DNA from: Scleroderma bovista
Lineage: Eukaryota; Basidiomycota; Agaricomycetes; Boletales; Sclerodermataceae
Direction: 5' to 3'
NCBI GenBank assembly: GCA_037178675.1
Contig: JAYMGJ010000373.1
Location: 62,001 to 126,000 of the forward strand
DNA: 64,000 bases
Shown: positions 31,853-43,459 of the stretch, piece by piece
Layout of the letters: every line of letters begins with the position of its first letter
How positions within the stretch are numbered: the stretch's first letter is position 1
Program-made: the position numbers and the translations under genes
Notes under the pieces: generated by a model
The model's database searches: none
What the model saw: only the letters and a program-made list of their open reading frames with translations
What the model was told of the DNA's origin: nothing

Positions 31853-33528
31853 AATATATTGGCACAACCAGCAAGCTGCGTTGACTCCAGAAGTGCACCC
31901 AAGGAGGCCCACCTCAATGCATCTGCTCTTTTCGACCCAAACTCCCTTATGCCTCATATTTCCCTTTTATCTCCTGATATACCTAAAATCCATGCTCTTG
32001 TGGACTCCAGGTCCACGCATTTTTTTGTAGATTTACAATTCGTGCACAAAAACAACCTTACCTCTTACTCCGTCTCTCCCATCCAACTCCAGCTATTTGA
32101 TGGTACATCAAACTTTGTAATTACTCAAGCTATCAATTTATCAGTGCAGTTCCCCGCATCGGGTGATGTCACCCCCATGACTTTTTATCTTGCTCCATTG
32201 GATTCTGAATGCTCAATTGTCCTTGGGCATAACTGGCTCACCCACTATAATCCATTGATTGACTGGGTATTAAGCAGTTTAACATTCCAGACTCTTGCAG
32301 GAAGTTTGCCAGCACCCCCATTGACTCCCTCTCCAGTTCTGCCTGGAAACTTTGACTCTGGCCTCTCCAGCCAGTCTACCCCTGGCTCTATGCCATCTGT
32401 CAACACTCTGGTTTTCAACCCTTCACACATCTCTCTGATCAATGCAGCCGCATTTGTGCATGCATGCAAATTAGAGGTATCCACAAAATACCAACTCCAG
32501 TTGTGTCCTGCTGACTCAGCAAAGGTCTGGTCTTCTTCTATATCAACTCCACCAGACTTGGACATCATCCCTCCGGAATATTGTGATTATGCAGATGTGT
32601 TCAGTAAGGCGAAAGCCTCCAAACTTCCCCCACATCGCAATTATGATTTGAAGATCAAACCGAACTTGAAGAAGGTACTTCACCACCCCTGGGAACCCTT
32701 TACTCACTGTCTCCAGTCAAGCTTTCCACCCTCTGGACATTCATTGATGAGAATCTTACTACAGGTTTCATCTGCCCTACCTCTTCCTCTCATGCTGCTC
32801 TGGTCCTCTTCATCAAGAAGAAGGACGGCTCCTTACAACTATGCATTGACTTCTGAGGCCTAAACAAAATCACCAAAAAGGATCGCTACCCACTCCTCCT
32901 TATCTCTGACCTACTAGACTCACCAAACCGTGCTAAGATCTATTCAAAGATCAACCTCCAGCATGCATATCATTTAGTCTGGATTGCTCTGGGCAATGAG
33001 TGGAAGACCACCTTCTGGACACGCTATGGGTCTTATGAGTGGTTAGTAATGCCCTTTGACCTCACTAATACCCCTGCAGCATTCCAGCAATTTGTCAACA
33101 CTGTCTTTGCTGACATGCTGGATGTCTGCGTCATCATGTACCTCAACGACATTCTCATTTACTCCAAGGATATGGAATCTCACCAGTAGCATGTCTGGGA
33201 GGTCCTCTACCAACTCCAGTTGCATGGCCTGTTCGCCAAACTGGAGAAGTGCGAGTTCCACTCAGACTCAGTGGAATACCTTGGCTATTGTCTGTCCCCT
33301 GAAGGTCTGACTATGTCTCCAGACAAAATCCAAACCATCTCCAATTGGCCTGAACCTTGTAAGGTAAAGGACATCCAATCCTTCTTGGGATTTGCCACTT
33401 TCTACCACCGGTTCATTTTCAATTACTCTGACATTGTGGTCCCTCTTACCTGGCTCACCTGAAAAGATGCCCCTCAGATTTCCTCCAAGGACTGTCAATG
33501 CACTTTCAATGCTCTCATGCACACCTTC
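31853..33528 (+). pseudogene. Family X chromovirus (X3) protease and RT part
   Basis: The plus-strand sequence aligns with the inverse of 42100-43440 in E2. It carries the protease segment ending SSFHLF-like sheets with the active-site motif altered from DSGS to DSRS (near 32010). The RT palm follows with MYLNDILIYSKD (near 33140), where the catalytic YLDD has become YLND. In-frame stops occur near 32858 (CGA to TGA type, after CIDF) and 33187. It lacks gag and 5' LTR to the left of 31853. This is the oldest member of the nested group, depleted in CpG relative to E2. Confidence 0.85.
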
Positions 33529-33807
33529 TGTTAAGATAAACCACAAATGAGCACTCTAGTGCCCAGTGTCAGAGACTAAATTGAGAGGATAGCTACAGGA
33601 TACAGACCTAGTGCCCAGTGTCAGAGACTGAAGAGAAAAGACTCTGGGCACGAAAATTTCAACTATACAAACAAAGCAAACAAAGAGAAACAAAGGAAAA
33701 CATAAGCCACTAATCATGTGATGATCCATGAAAGGAAGGAGCTGAAGTAATCACTAAAAAAGGTGTCCATAAGTACAACAAGAGTGCACAAACACTCAAT
33801 ACCAACA
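33529..33807 (-). mobile_element. Solo copia C1 LTR in X3
   Basis: A full 279-bp LTR, TGTTAAGAT...TACCAACA on the plus strand, flanked by the direct repeat CCTTC (33524-33528 and 33808-33812). It marks a former C1 insertion reduced by LTR-LTR recombination. Confidence 0.95.
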
Positions 33808-34243
33808 CCTTCACCACCGCACCCATCCTTACTCACTTTATTCTGGACACCCCTATCATTCTGGAAATGGATGCCTCCAACTACGCTGTTGCTGGTATCC
33901 TGTCTATCACCTGCCCTGATGGAGAAATCCATCTGGTAGCATTCTACTCCTGGACCTTGACTGCTCCAGAGCTGAACTATGACACCCATGATAAGGAACT
34001 CCTTGCCATCTTTGAGGCATTCCGGAACTGGTGCCACTACCTTGAGGGCTCCACCTCCCCTATTGACATTGTCACCGACCACAAAAACCTACAGTACTTC
34101 TCTACCTCAAAGGTCCTCTCCTGCCGGCAAGCTCGGTGGTCTGAATTCCTCTCGCAATTTAATCTTGTCATTCGTTTCCACCCCAGAAAACTCGGTGCCA
34201 AGCCAGACGCTCTCACTAGACGATGGGATGTCTACCCCAAAGA
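33808..34243 (+). pseudogene. X3 RNase H and connection fragment
   Basis: Continues the X3 RT after the solo LTR: EMDASNYAVAGILS (RNase H first catalytic Asp), NYDTHDKELLAIFEAF and DHKNLQYF, up to [10 protein letters not shown]. At about 34243 the match to family X stops and family Y protease sequence begins, with a GAGGATAAG-type microhomology at the join. Confidence 0.85.
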
Positions 34244-34281
34244 GGAGGATAAGGGGGACCTTTCCAAGGCAAGTGACCGCA
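34244..34281 (-). pseudogene. Left stub of element Y1 (protease end)
   Basis: 38 bp matching the protease C-terminal coding region of Y2 at 55155-55190. They are cut at 34281 by E1 and continue at 49812 on its other side, as shown by the shared TSD CCGCA. Confidence 0.8.
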
Positions 34282-35003
34282 TGTCAAGACCGGTTCTTCA
34301 CCGATCTGATCTCTACAGGGGATCTGGGGGTCAGAGGTTGGTCTAGCGGTAAGACCGAGATGCTACGTAGCGTAGTCGCGCTTCCCGAGTAATAGGAAGG
34401 CCGACCGAGGGTCTGACAGAGAGTCCGAGGGTAAACGGTCTATGACCGAGTGCTTGTACGAGGATAGAGACGGAGAGCACGAAGAGAGAACAGATGAGAA
34501 GTATCTTATTCGATATTCGAACTGAAACTACAACAGACCGAGTATCTAGGTATTTATACTGAGTGGAACGGATGAGGCGATGTACGGGAAGTCGGGATTA
34601 CCGACGAATGACGAGCGCAGTCGCGCTGCATGCTGAGTAAGTATGGTAAGTGCGATAACCGGATTACCGATGAGTATCGTATTAGTAATGCAACGGGATG
34701 GGAACGTATAGTAACCGGAAACGAGAAAGGAAACATATTAGGTAATAGTACAGAGAGACAGATTGGACAACGCACTCACCGATCGGTGGCGATACAGGAC
34801 AGATAGAGAGAAACGGAAAAGGGAGTACATACAATAAAACGGGCGGCGAACGTGTGGACGCGATCGGACAATAGGGTACAGGGTGATCGGATGTCATGGT
34901 CGTGACAGTATCCCCCTCTTAGGGCCAAGCCCATGAGGCTGCAATGCGTATTCCACACCGAATGTGTGCGACCATTGTCTGGGTTTGAAAATCGGTTAGG
35001 GCG

Positions 35004-35011
35004 TATATAAG
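35004..35011 (+). promoter_or_regulatory. TATA box of the E1 opposite-strand gene
   Basis: TATATAAG lies 60 bp before the ATG at 35071, on the strand opposite to pol. The related genes in E2 and X3 also have a TATA box at a similar distance. Confidence 0.55.
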
Positions 35012-35070
35012 ACTGGCCTTCAGTGACGGTAACCCAACAACTTCTCTTTTCATAACACCTTGATTTAATC

Positions 35071-36113
35071 ATGTCCGCTAGCAACACCGACAACATCGAC
35101 TGGATGCGCGCCCCCTCGCCCGAGTTGGAAGGGAAGCCGACCGATTCGATCCAAGTCCAAATCGCCAAGTTCGACGAACAGTCGTGTCAGCGACAGGAGC
35201 GACTGATGAAACAGGCGGCCGAGCAAGAGGCGAGGAGGTTGGCGGAGGAGGCTGCCAGGAAGAAGGCTGAGGAAGAGGCGAGAAGGGTTGCCGAAGAGAA
35301 GCGGAAAGCCAAAGAGGAGGCGAAGCGAGTCGCCAAGGCTAAGGCGCGAGCAGATTTCGAGGCGAGGCGGAGGTGAGGGTGAGAGAGAAGGCCGAGTCGC
35401 TGGTGGCTGGCAAAGTGATGAGGGAACGTTTGGGTCTGGGGCCGAAGCCCAAGGTGCATCGTTATTAATTCTTTATTGACTTTTTGTTGATTTATTATTT
35501 GATTAGCCTCGCCAAGTCACTGCTCGTTCCAACATTAAAGCCCCCTTGTGACCAATGCAGGCGGAGCGGCGACAGCGGTGGGTGCAAGCTGGCCAACGGA
35601 GCGCGCACACCAATGTGCGGTCGGTGTCAACGATCTAAGGTAAAGTGTACCTTCAATGTGTCGACGTCGGTGTTGGAACAGTTGGCAAGCGGAGAGAAGA
35701 GAAAACAGAGCGAGAAGGCGGTGGAGGTGGAAACGTCACTGAGAGGAGGCGAGAAGAGGAAGCGGACGAAGAAAACGATCACCAAGGCCGCGAGTACAGA
35801 GGAGATCGAGGTGGCAATGGGAGGATTCTTGGTGACTGGGCCATCAAGTTGACCAGACCCAGTCGCGCTGGTCCTAGACCGCCGACTTGGGGAAATTGTT
35901 GCAGCGATCGACCGCAACACCAGAGAGCTGGTGAAGTTCGGTCGAAAGGTGGAAGGGGTCGCATGGGAGACGAAGAGGGTGGCCGACGCTAAGGACCCGA
36001 AGGGCAAGGGCAAGGCGATGCCCGAGGACAGCAAGGAGCAGCAAGAGTCAGACGAGACGGACGGGGAAGGCGAAGAGTCAGGGGACGAAGACGGAGAAGG
36101 CGAGTCCGAGTAG
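35071..36113 (+). pseudogene. E1 opposite-strand gene (coiled coil plus Cys cluster)
   Basis: On the strand opposite to pol, between the chromodomain and the 3' LTR. From ATG 35071 (MSASNTDNIDWM) it encodes an acidic start and then about 75 residues of Lys/Glu/Arg/Ala heptads typical of a coiled coil. A frame change near 35360 is needed to continue. A likely 53-bp intron is 35454-35506, with weak donor GTGCAT and acceptor ATTAG. The next exon has C-x2-C-x7-C-x10-C-x2-C-x6-C (from CDQC near 35555 to SKVKC near 35645), resembling a fungal zinc cluster, followed by basic KRKRTKKT. A further frame change near 35860 leads to an acidic tail ending GEGESE. It stops 92 bp from the convergent pol stop. 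No known family recognised. Probably disabled in this copy. Confidence 0.6.
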
Positions 36114-36205
36114 TCAGACTGGACTTAAAATTGTAATTAGTTTTCTTTTTCTTTTTACTTTGTTTTCTACACTGTCAATAGACTTTGTTCGGTGACTTAG
36201 ACAAC

Positions 36206-37711
36206 TCAGTGTGAGAGGCTTTCTAAGGGGCCTGGCTTGGTCGGGTAGGCTTTGTGGTAGTCGGCCACGAGTTCTGATGCATGTCCGAGCTCGGTCGCAA
36301 TCAACCAAGATGTTTCCTCATCGGTACCTTCATAACCAGCCCATCTAACTAGGTAGAGGAGTGGGCATTGGCGTCGACATCGGTCGAACTTTGAATCGAG
36401 GATCTCGGTGATCTCGAACTCGGGTTCGCCGTCGACTTTGATGGGAGGTGGTGGAGGTTGTGACCAATTCGGTATTGTGTTCGGTGTTGCGGGTTCGAGC
36501 TGTGAGACGTGGAAGACGGGGTGGACAGCATGCATAGAGTCAGGGAGACGGATTGTGAATGATAAAGTGCCAACTTGGGCGATGATTGGGTAGGGGCCGA
36601 GATTCTTCTCGGAGAGATTCTTTGATGGTTGGGTAGACCTAAAGTACTTGGCTTTGACGAATACTTGATCACCGACTTTGAAGTCAGGTGCGGGTGATCT
36701 TCTGGCATCAGCAGGGCCTTGGTACCTTTTCTGGGCAGCAGCCATTTCTTCACGTAGGTACTCATGCAATGACTCTAGGTCAACTGCGTATTCCCTTGCC
36801 TGAGCCGATGAAAGATCGCGCTTGGGGTGCACAGCAAGGTTTGGGTGATATCCTTTGTTTGCAAAGAATGGTGATACACCAGTCGTAGTGCTAGGGGCAT
36901 TGTTGTAGGCAAACTCGGCAAGAGGTAGTAGGTCCGACCAATTGTCCTGCTGGTAATTGCAGTACATCCTGAGGTATTGCTCGAGTGTTTGATTAGCTCG
37001 CTCAGTCTGTCCGTCACCTTCTGGGTGATAGCCCGAAGTGAAATGTAATTTCATATCTAAGGCCTTGCCGAGTGATTGGAAGAAATGCGAGACGAACTCT
37101 GAGCCTCAGTCAGACGTTACATGCGCAGGGACGCCGTGCTTAGCGAAGACATGGAGTAGGAAGAGCTGTGCGAGCTTGGGGGAGATTATTGTGTCGTGAG
37201 TCGGGATGAATATGGCTTGCTTTGATAGTCGGTCAATGACTACCAGAATGGCTGTGAAGCCGGATGAGGATGGGAGTTGCTCAATGAAATCCATCGAGAT
37301 GGAATTCCATGGTTGGTCGGGGACCGGTAATTGCTTGAGCATCCCATAGGGTCGGTGACGTGGCATCTTAGCTCGGGCGCAGGCCATGCAGGACTTGACG
37401 TAGTCTTTTACATAGGTACGAATTCCTGGCCATGTGTATTCGTGATGAATGAGCTCTAGAGTGCGGTTCTGACCGAAGTGTCCCGATAGGGGATGGTCAT
37501 GCTTGTATCTGAGGACACGAAGACGTAGGTCATCGGCCTCAGGGACGTACATGCAGCCATTGAGACATAGGTAACCAGTCTCATCGGTCGACCATCGGGG
37601 GTTCGATGTGTCTGAGAGGTGGGCTTTAGCGATTGGATCGGTTGGGAGGTTGGCTAGGATATTGGCGTGAAGACGCTCGACGTCCATGAGTGCACTAGCT
37701 CTGAGTACTGG
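36206..37711 (-). pseudogene. E1 integrase and chromodomain, downstream half
   Basis: On the minus strand, 37106-37711 carries the integrase zinc-binding region (HHEYTWPGI, CMACARAK) and the first catalytic Asp in SMDFIEQL. 36206-37054 carries the second half of the core, GYHPEGDGQTERANQTLEQY with the catalytic Glu, then the PDFKVGDQVFVKAKYF GPY/F-type domain and a C-terminal chromodomain (LLYLVRWAGYEGTDEETSW). Chromodomains steer integration to modified chromatin. The halves are separated by a TGA near 37107, where E2 has an Arg codon. E2 is inserted just upstream at 37711/45583. Confidence 0.9.
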
Positions 37712-38449
37712 TGTCAAGTCTGGGTCTACTCCGGTAGGAAGTCCAGTCAAGTCCGGATGAAAACAGACGAGGGCAGAGGTCAGAGGTTTGGGCAGAGGTT
37801 AGCCCGGGCCGGAGTTGCAACCAATTGGATTCAACGACAAGGACAACGAGCGTTGATCCCTTGCGTAGGTTCCGGTCAGGTGGAGATGGAGACGGAGACA
37901 GACAAGGGGACAGGAGTAGTAACTTAGATGATTTCAGACTGAGGTGTACAAGGTAAACTAGAGGGTACTTATACTAAGTAGAACTAGGGTCAAGTACATA
38001 TGGTGACAAGTAAACAACCTAATAGCGGACAAGGGATGACCGGAGTTAGGACTAGGTCAGGTCTGGTGAAAATAAAGTCAGGTCCGTGTAAAATAAATCA
38101 GGTCCGGTGAAAATGCTACAAGGTATAGGATATATCGAGTTCACGGAGAACTCACATCAAGGCAGGGTAGATGGCGAGGTGTAGTAAGAGCGAATGGAGT
38201 ATAGACCAAGGGTCGTAGTTAGCGGAAGGTTATCTGCGCGACCGTTGACTGGAGTAACTGAGAACGACTGGAGTTGAGCTGTAGGCCTGCGATGTGACCA
38301 GAGTAACCGGATATGGTCCGGAGTTGGACATGGTCGTAACAGTATCCCCCTTTTAGGGGCCGAACCCATGAGGCCCCAATGAGGCTGTCGTGTGGTCGCC
38401 TAAAACAATGCGGAGTCCAGAGTGGTTGTCTGAGTACGAATTCTGGATC

Positions 38450-38457
38450 TATAAAGA
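38450..38457 (+). promoter_or_regulatory. TATA box of the E2 opposite-strand gene
   Basis: TATAAAGA 53 bp before ATG 38503. The surrounding GGATCTATAAAGATCAG is kept in X3 (61278-61294, minus), though the element there is strongly decayed. Confidence 0.6.
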
Positions 38458-38502
38458 TCAGACCAGTTTTGCTTTTACCCCAGTTTTCTGCCTTCTACCA
38501 AC

Positions 38503-39591
38503 ATGTCCGCGCCAGCCAAGTCTACCACCCCCGCTGCCACTTCTACTGCTGAGTCCAAGGATTGGACAAAGGCCACCACACCGAAGCTACTGTCCGGTAG
38601 CGAGGACGAGTCGAGCGTTCTCGACGCGAAGGCGAAGGAGCGTCATCGCCGCAAGCAGGTGAGGAGAGAGGAGAGGCAGCGTTGGGAGGTGGAAGAGAAG
38701 AGAGTACGCGAGGAGGCAGAGCGTGCAAAGGTGGAGGCAGAGCGAAAGGCGAGGGAGGAGGTGGAGCGCAAGGTGCGCGAGCAGATGGAGAGGGAGAGGG
38801 CGGAATCGCAAGCAAGGGCGGAGTCGGAGCAGAGGAAGGCGGCGGAAGTGGCTGCCAAGCAGAGGGCGGCGGAGGTAGCCGCCAAGCAAAAAACAATGGC
38901 GCAGGAGGCATCGAAGAAGAGAGCAAGGGAGGAACTGGAGGCAAGTCCAGTAGGAGAGGTCCGGTAGGTTTTATTTTTGTTCTATTTCTGCTCTTGTTTT
39001 GCTGACTTCTTTTTATAGATGCGTGCGTTGCGCAAAGCATTGCACAGTGTGCGAGTGCGACCCGGAGAAGCCAAAACAGCGGGCGTGCATGAAGTGCGCC
39101 GGCCTCAAGGAGAAGTGTGAGTTGCCGGAGGTGGGGGGTCCCGGTCCAGTAGTGGACAAAGGCAAGGGTAAGAGGCAAAGGAGAAAGAGGTGGCGACGTC
39201 ACCGCAAGGCGGTGAAAAGCGGAAGAAGAAGAAGCTGGCGAAGGTCGTCAACGACGACGACGAGGTTGTGGAGGTGGCAGGCCCATCCGGGTCAAGGTCC
39301 GGTTTCAACACCGGGCCTTTCTTGGAGCGGATGGACCGGCTGACAGCCGCGGTGGAGGCGATGACCGGACAGATGGCCCGGATCGCGGACTCCACGTGGT
39401 CCGTATCCTGGTCCAACGACCGACTCAGCGCCGGCCTCGAAACCTTTTTTGAGGAGTGCTGGTTCTTTATGATGGACTTTACCAGGTCGGAGGAGGAGAG
39501 TGACGAAGAGGTCGATCCAGAGGAGATTGACCAGGAGTTGGAAGGGCTCCAGAAGGACCTGGAGGAGCAGGAAGGTCCTGCGCCAGAGTAG
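38503..39591 (+). CDS. E2 opposite-strand gene (coiled coil plus Cys cluster)
   Basis: Exon 1 is 38503-38963 (461 nt: MSAPAKSTTPAATST, then a charged coiled coil of about 100 residues). A 55-bp intron, 38964-39018 (GTAGGT...TTATAG), joins CG+A. Exon 2 opens with a Cys-rich unit, CVRCAKHCTVCEC, then CMKCAGLKEKC (C-x2-C-x6-C), then a Lys-rich linker. A short indel in the GA-rich tract near 39170-39190 shifts the frame. The last frame (39190-39591) encodes SGSRSGFNTGPFLERMDRL, a helical TAAVEAMTGQMARIAD segment, and an acidic EEESDEEVDPEEIDQELE tail ending at TAG 39589-39591. The pol stop lies 150 bp away, convergent. Exon 1 of the X3 homologue has exactly the same length. Function unknown; a nuclear, zinc-binding accessory protein is an inference only. 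Confidence 0.65.
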
Positions 39592-39741
39592 GTAGTCCGG
39601 TCCGGCGCCTTGTAAATAGAAACTGTACTTTTTTTTTTTTTTTTAGTTATGAAAGGTTGACTGGATTGGAGAGTGATATTACTTGAGACAGAGTGAAACA
39701 GATAGGGGAAACAGATAAAAGAAATGGAGGCGAGAGTAATA

Positions 39742-42700
39742 CTACATGGACGCGAGTGGTCCGGGTTTGTCCGGGTACCAGACATGATAATCTTCTAGTA
39801 GTTCCGTAGTGTTGCCTAGTTCAGTGGCAAGTAGCCAAGACGTTTCTTCGTCAGTTCCTTCGTAACCGGACCAACGCACCAAGTAGAGCAACTTGCACGT
39901 TTTGCGTCGACGGTCAACCTTGGAGTCAAGGATCTCAGCGATCTCGAACTCCGGTTCACCATCTACTTCGACCGGTGGCGGAGGAGATTGTATCCGGTTC
40001 GGTATGGTGTTGGGTATGGCTGGTTCGAGTTGGGAGACATGGAAGATGGGGTGAACTGCGCGCATGGAATCTGGAAGGCGGAGCGTAAAAGAGAGGGAGC
40101 CTACTTGCGTGATGATAGTGTAGGGCCCCAGGTTCTTCTCTGATAGCTTTTTGGATGGTCGTGTTGACCGGAAGTATTTGGCTTTCACGTACACTTGGTC
40201 GCCAACCTTGAAGTCCAGTGCCGGAGTACGTTTGGCATCAGCCGGACCTTGGTAGCAAAGTTGCGCGTTGGCCATTTCTTCTCGAAGATATTGATGTAGT
40301 GACTCGAGGTCGACTGCGTAGTCACGAGCCCGTGCAGAGGTCATATCGCGCTCCGGATAGACGGAGATGTTAGGATGATAACCTTTGTTAGCGAAGAATG
40401 GTGAGACTCCGGTGGTAGCACTAGGTGCGTTATTATAAGCAAACTCTGCCAAAGGGAGTAGGTCCACCCAGTTGTCCTGCTGGTAGTTGCAGTAGACGCG
40501 GAGGTACTGTTCGAGTGTCTGGTTGGATCGCTCTGTCTGGCCATCGCCCTCCGGGTGGTAACCAGAGGTGAAGTGGAGGCGCATGTCGAGGGCTTTTCCG
40601 AGTGACCGGAAGAAGTGGGAGATGAACTCAGTACCGCGATCTGAAGTGACGTGGGCGGGAACACTGTGCTTGGAGAATACATGGAGTAGAAAGAGCTTCG
40701 CGAGCTCCAGGCTAGTGATGGTGTCGTGAGTAGGAATGAAAATGGCCTGTTTAGAGAGCCTATCTACTATGACCAAGATAGCTGTGAATCCAGTAGAGGC
40801 AGGGAGCTGCTCTATAAAGTCCATGGATATGGAGTTCCAAGGTCTTTCCAGGACAGGGAGCTGTTTTAGTAACCCATAGGGTCGGTGGCACGGTGTCTTA
40901 GCTCAAGCGCAGGAGGTGCATGACCGGACGTAGTCTTTGACGAAGGTCCTGAGGCCAGGCCAGGTATACTTACACCGGATTAGTTCCAGAGGCCGGTTTT
41001 GCCCAAAGTGGCCAGAGAGTGGGTGATCATGGTGATACCGGAGTACCTGGAGACGGAGACCGTCCAGGTCCGGTACATAGATGCGACCATCTAGGCGGAG
41101 GAATCCTGCCTCATCTGCAGACCAGCGAGAGTCCGGAGGGTCAGAGAGGTGGATCTGGGCAATGGGATCTGAGGGGAGAGCAGATAAGATGTCGTTGTGG
41201 AGTGTTTCCATGTCCATGATGGCAACTGCTCGATGGAGGACCGGAAACTGTAGAATGGTTGCGCGAAGGGAGTTAGTCAGTTGTTCTTGGGTGAACACCG
41301 GCCTGAGATTTTGTGGATTAACATGGGCGTAGCCACTATCCCCCTCTTTGGGGTAGACGTCCCATCGTCTAGTGAGAGCGTCCGGCTTGGCACCGAGTTT
41401 TCCAGGGCGGAAACGAATGACGAGGTTAAACTGGGAGAGAAATTCAGACCACCGGGCTTGCTGGCGGGAGAGGACTTTGGAGGTAGAGAAATACTCTAGG
41501 TTCTTGTGGTCGGTGACGACGTCAATAGGGGAGGCGGAACCTTCAAGGTAATGGCGCCAGTTCCGGAATGCCTTGAAGATGGCAAGGAGTTCCTTATTGT
41601 GGGTGTCGTAGTTCAGCTCCGGAGCAGTCAAGGTCTGGGAGTAGAATGCTACCAGACGGATCTCTCCGTCGGAGCAAGTGATAGACAGGATACCAGCGAC
41701 CATGTAGTCGGAGGCGTCTGTTTCCACGATGATAGGGGTGTCCGGAATAAAGTGAGTGAGTATGGGCGCGGTAGTGAAGGTGTGCTTGAGAGCATTGAAA
41801 GCGTGTCGACAGTCCTTGGAGAAGACCCAAGGAGCATCTTTCCGGGTGAGCCGGGTGAGAGGGACCACAATGTCGGAGTAATTGAAAATGAACCGGCGGT
41901 AGAAGTTGGCGAATCCCAAGAAGGATTGGATGTCCTTTACCTTACAAGGTTCAGGCCAATCAGAGATGGTTTGTATTTTGTCCGGAGACATAGTTAGACC
42001 TTCAGGGGATAGACGGTAACCAAGATACTCTACTGAGTCCGAGTGAAACTCGCATTTCTCTGGTTTGGCGAAGAGGCCATGTAACCGGAGATGGCGGAGC
42101 ACCTCCCGGACATGCTGCTGGTGAGACTCCGTATCCTTGGAGTAGATGAGGATGTCGTCGAGGTACACGACAACGCAGACATCCAGCATGTCAGCGAAGA
42201 TGGTGTTGACAAAGCGCTGGAACGCTGCAGGGGCGTTAGTGAGGCCAAAGGGCATTACTAACCACTCATAGGACCCATAGCACGTACGGAAGGCGGTTTT
42301 CCATTCATCGCCCGGAGAAATCCGGACTAGATGGTACGTGTGCCGGAGGTCGATCTTGGAGTAGATCTTAGCACAGCTGGGGGAGTCCAATAGATCAGAG
42401 ATTAGGGGGAGTGAATAGCGATCCTTTTTGGTGATTTTGTTTAGGCCTCTAAAGTCAATGCATAGTCGTAAGGAGCCGTCTTCTTTTTAACGCAAAGGAC
42501 CAGAGCAGCGTGAGAGGAAGCGGTAGGGCGAATGAAACCTGTAGTGAGATTCTCATCGATGAACGTCCGGAGAGCGGAGAGCTCGACCGGAGACAGTGAG
42601 TAAAGGGTTCCCAGGGGTGGTGAAGTACCTTCTTCGAGTTCGATCTTCAAATCGTAATCGCGATGCGGGGGAAGTTCAGAGGCTTTCGCCTTACTGAACA

Positions 42701-43459
42701 CATCCGCATAATCGCGGTATTCCGGAGGGACGATGTCCAAGTCCGGCGGAGTTGATATAGAAGAAGACCGGGCTTTTGCTGAGTCCGCAGGACGCAGCTG
42801 GAGTTGGTACTTCGTGGATCCTTCCAAACTGCACGCACGCACGAATGCGGCTGCGTTGATTAGAGAGATAAGCGGAGGGTTGCAAACCGGAGTGTCGACA
42901 GATGGCACGAGGCCTGGGGTAGACTGGCCAGAGAGGCCGGAGTCAGAGTTTCCGGGCAGAACCGGAGAGGGAGTCGACGGGGGCGCTGGCAAACTTCCTG
43001 CAAGAGTCCGGAATGTTAAACTACTCAATACCCAGTCAATCAACGGATTATAGCGGGTGAGCCAGTTATGTCCAAGGACAATCGAGCATTCAGAATCCAA
43101 CGGAGCGAGATAAAAAGTCATGGGGGTGACATCACCGGATGCGGGGAACTGCACTGATAAATTGATAGCTTGAGTAATTACATAGTTTGATGTACCGTCA
43201 AATAACCGGAGTTGGATAGGAGAGACGGAGTAGGATGTAAGGTTGTTTTTGTGCGCGAATTGTAAATCTACAAAACAATGTGTGGAACCGGAGTCCACAA
43301 GAGCACGGATTTTAGGTATATCAAGAGATAAAAGGGAAACATGAGGCATAAGAGAGTTTGGGTCGAAAAGAGCGGACGCGTTGAGGCGGGCCTCCTTGGG
43401 TGCACTTCCGGAGTCAACGCAGCTCGCCGGTTGTGCGGAGGGCCGGGAGCTGCTTACTC
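39742..43459 (-). pseudogene. E2 pol (protease to chromodomain)
   Basis: The protease frame 42441-43349 and upstream has DSGSTHCFVD. RT/RNase H/integrase start is at 40903-42390, with VVYLDDILIYSKD (near 42150), ETDASDYMVAGILS and KYTWPGLRTFVKDY. The rest of integrase and chromodomain are at 39742-40824 (GYHPEGDGQTERSNQTLEQY, LLYLVRWSGYEGTDEETSW). Two lesions separate the frames: one lost G in the KKKDGS-coding site near 42487, and CGA to TGA at 40903-40905, where E1 keeps the Arg. Pol is reached from gag by a -1 frameshift at 43460-43466. Length and domain order are those of a chromovirus. Confidence 0.9.

Noticed and set aside
35187..35459. Minus-strand frames opposite the E1 coiled-coil region and similar ones at 38543-39202
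   Set aside because: Ala/Ser/Leu-rich mirror of Lys/Glu-rich codons on the other strand; not shared as a protein between elements.
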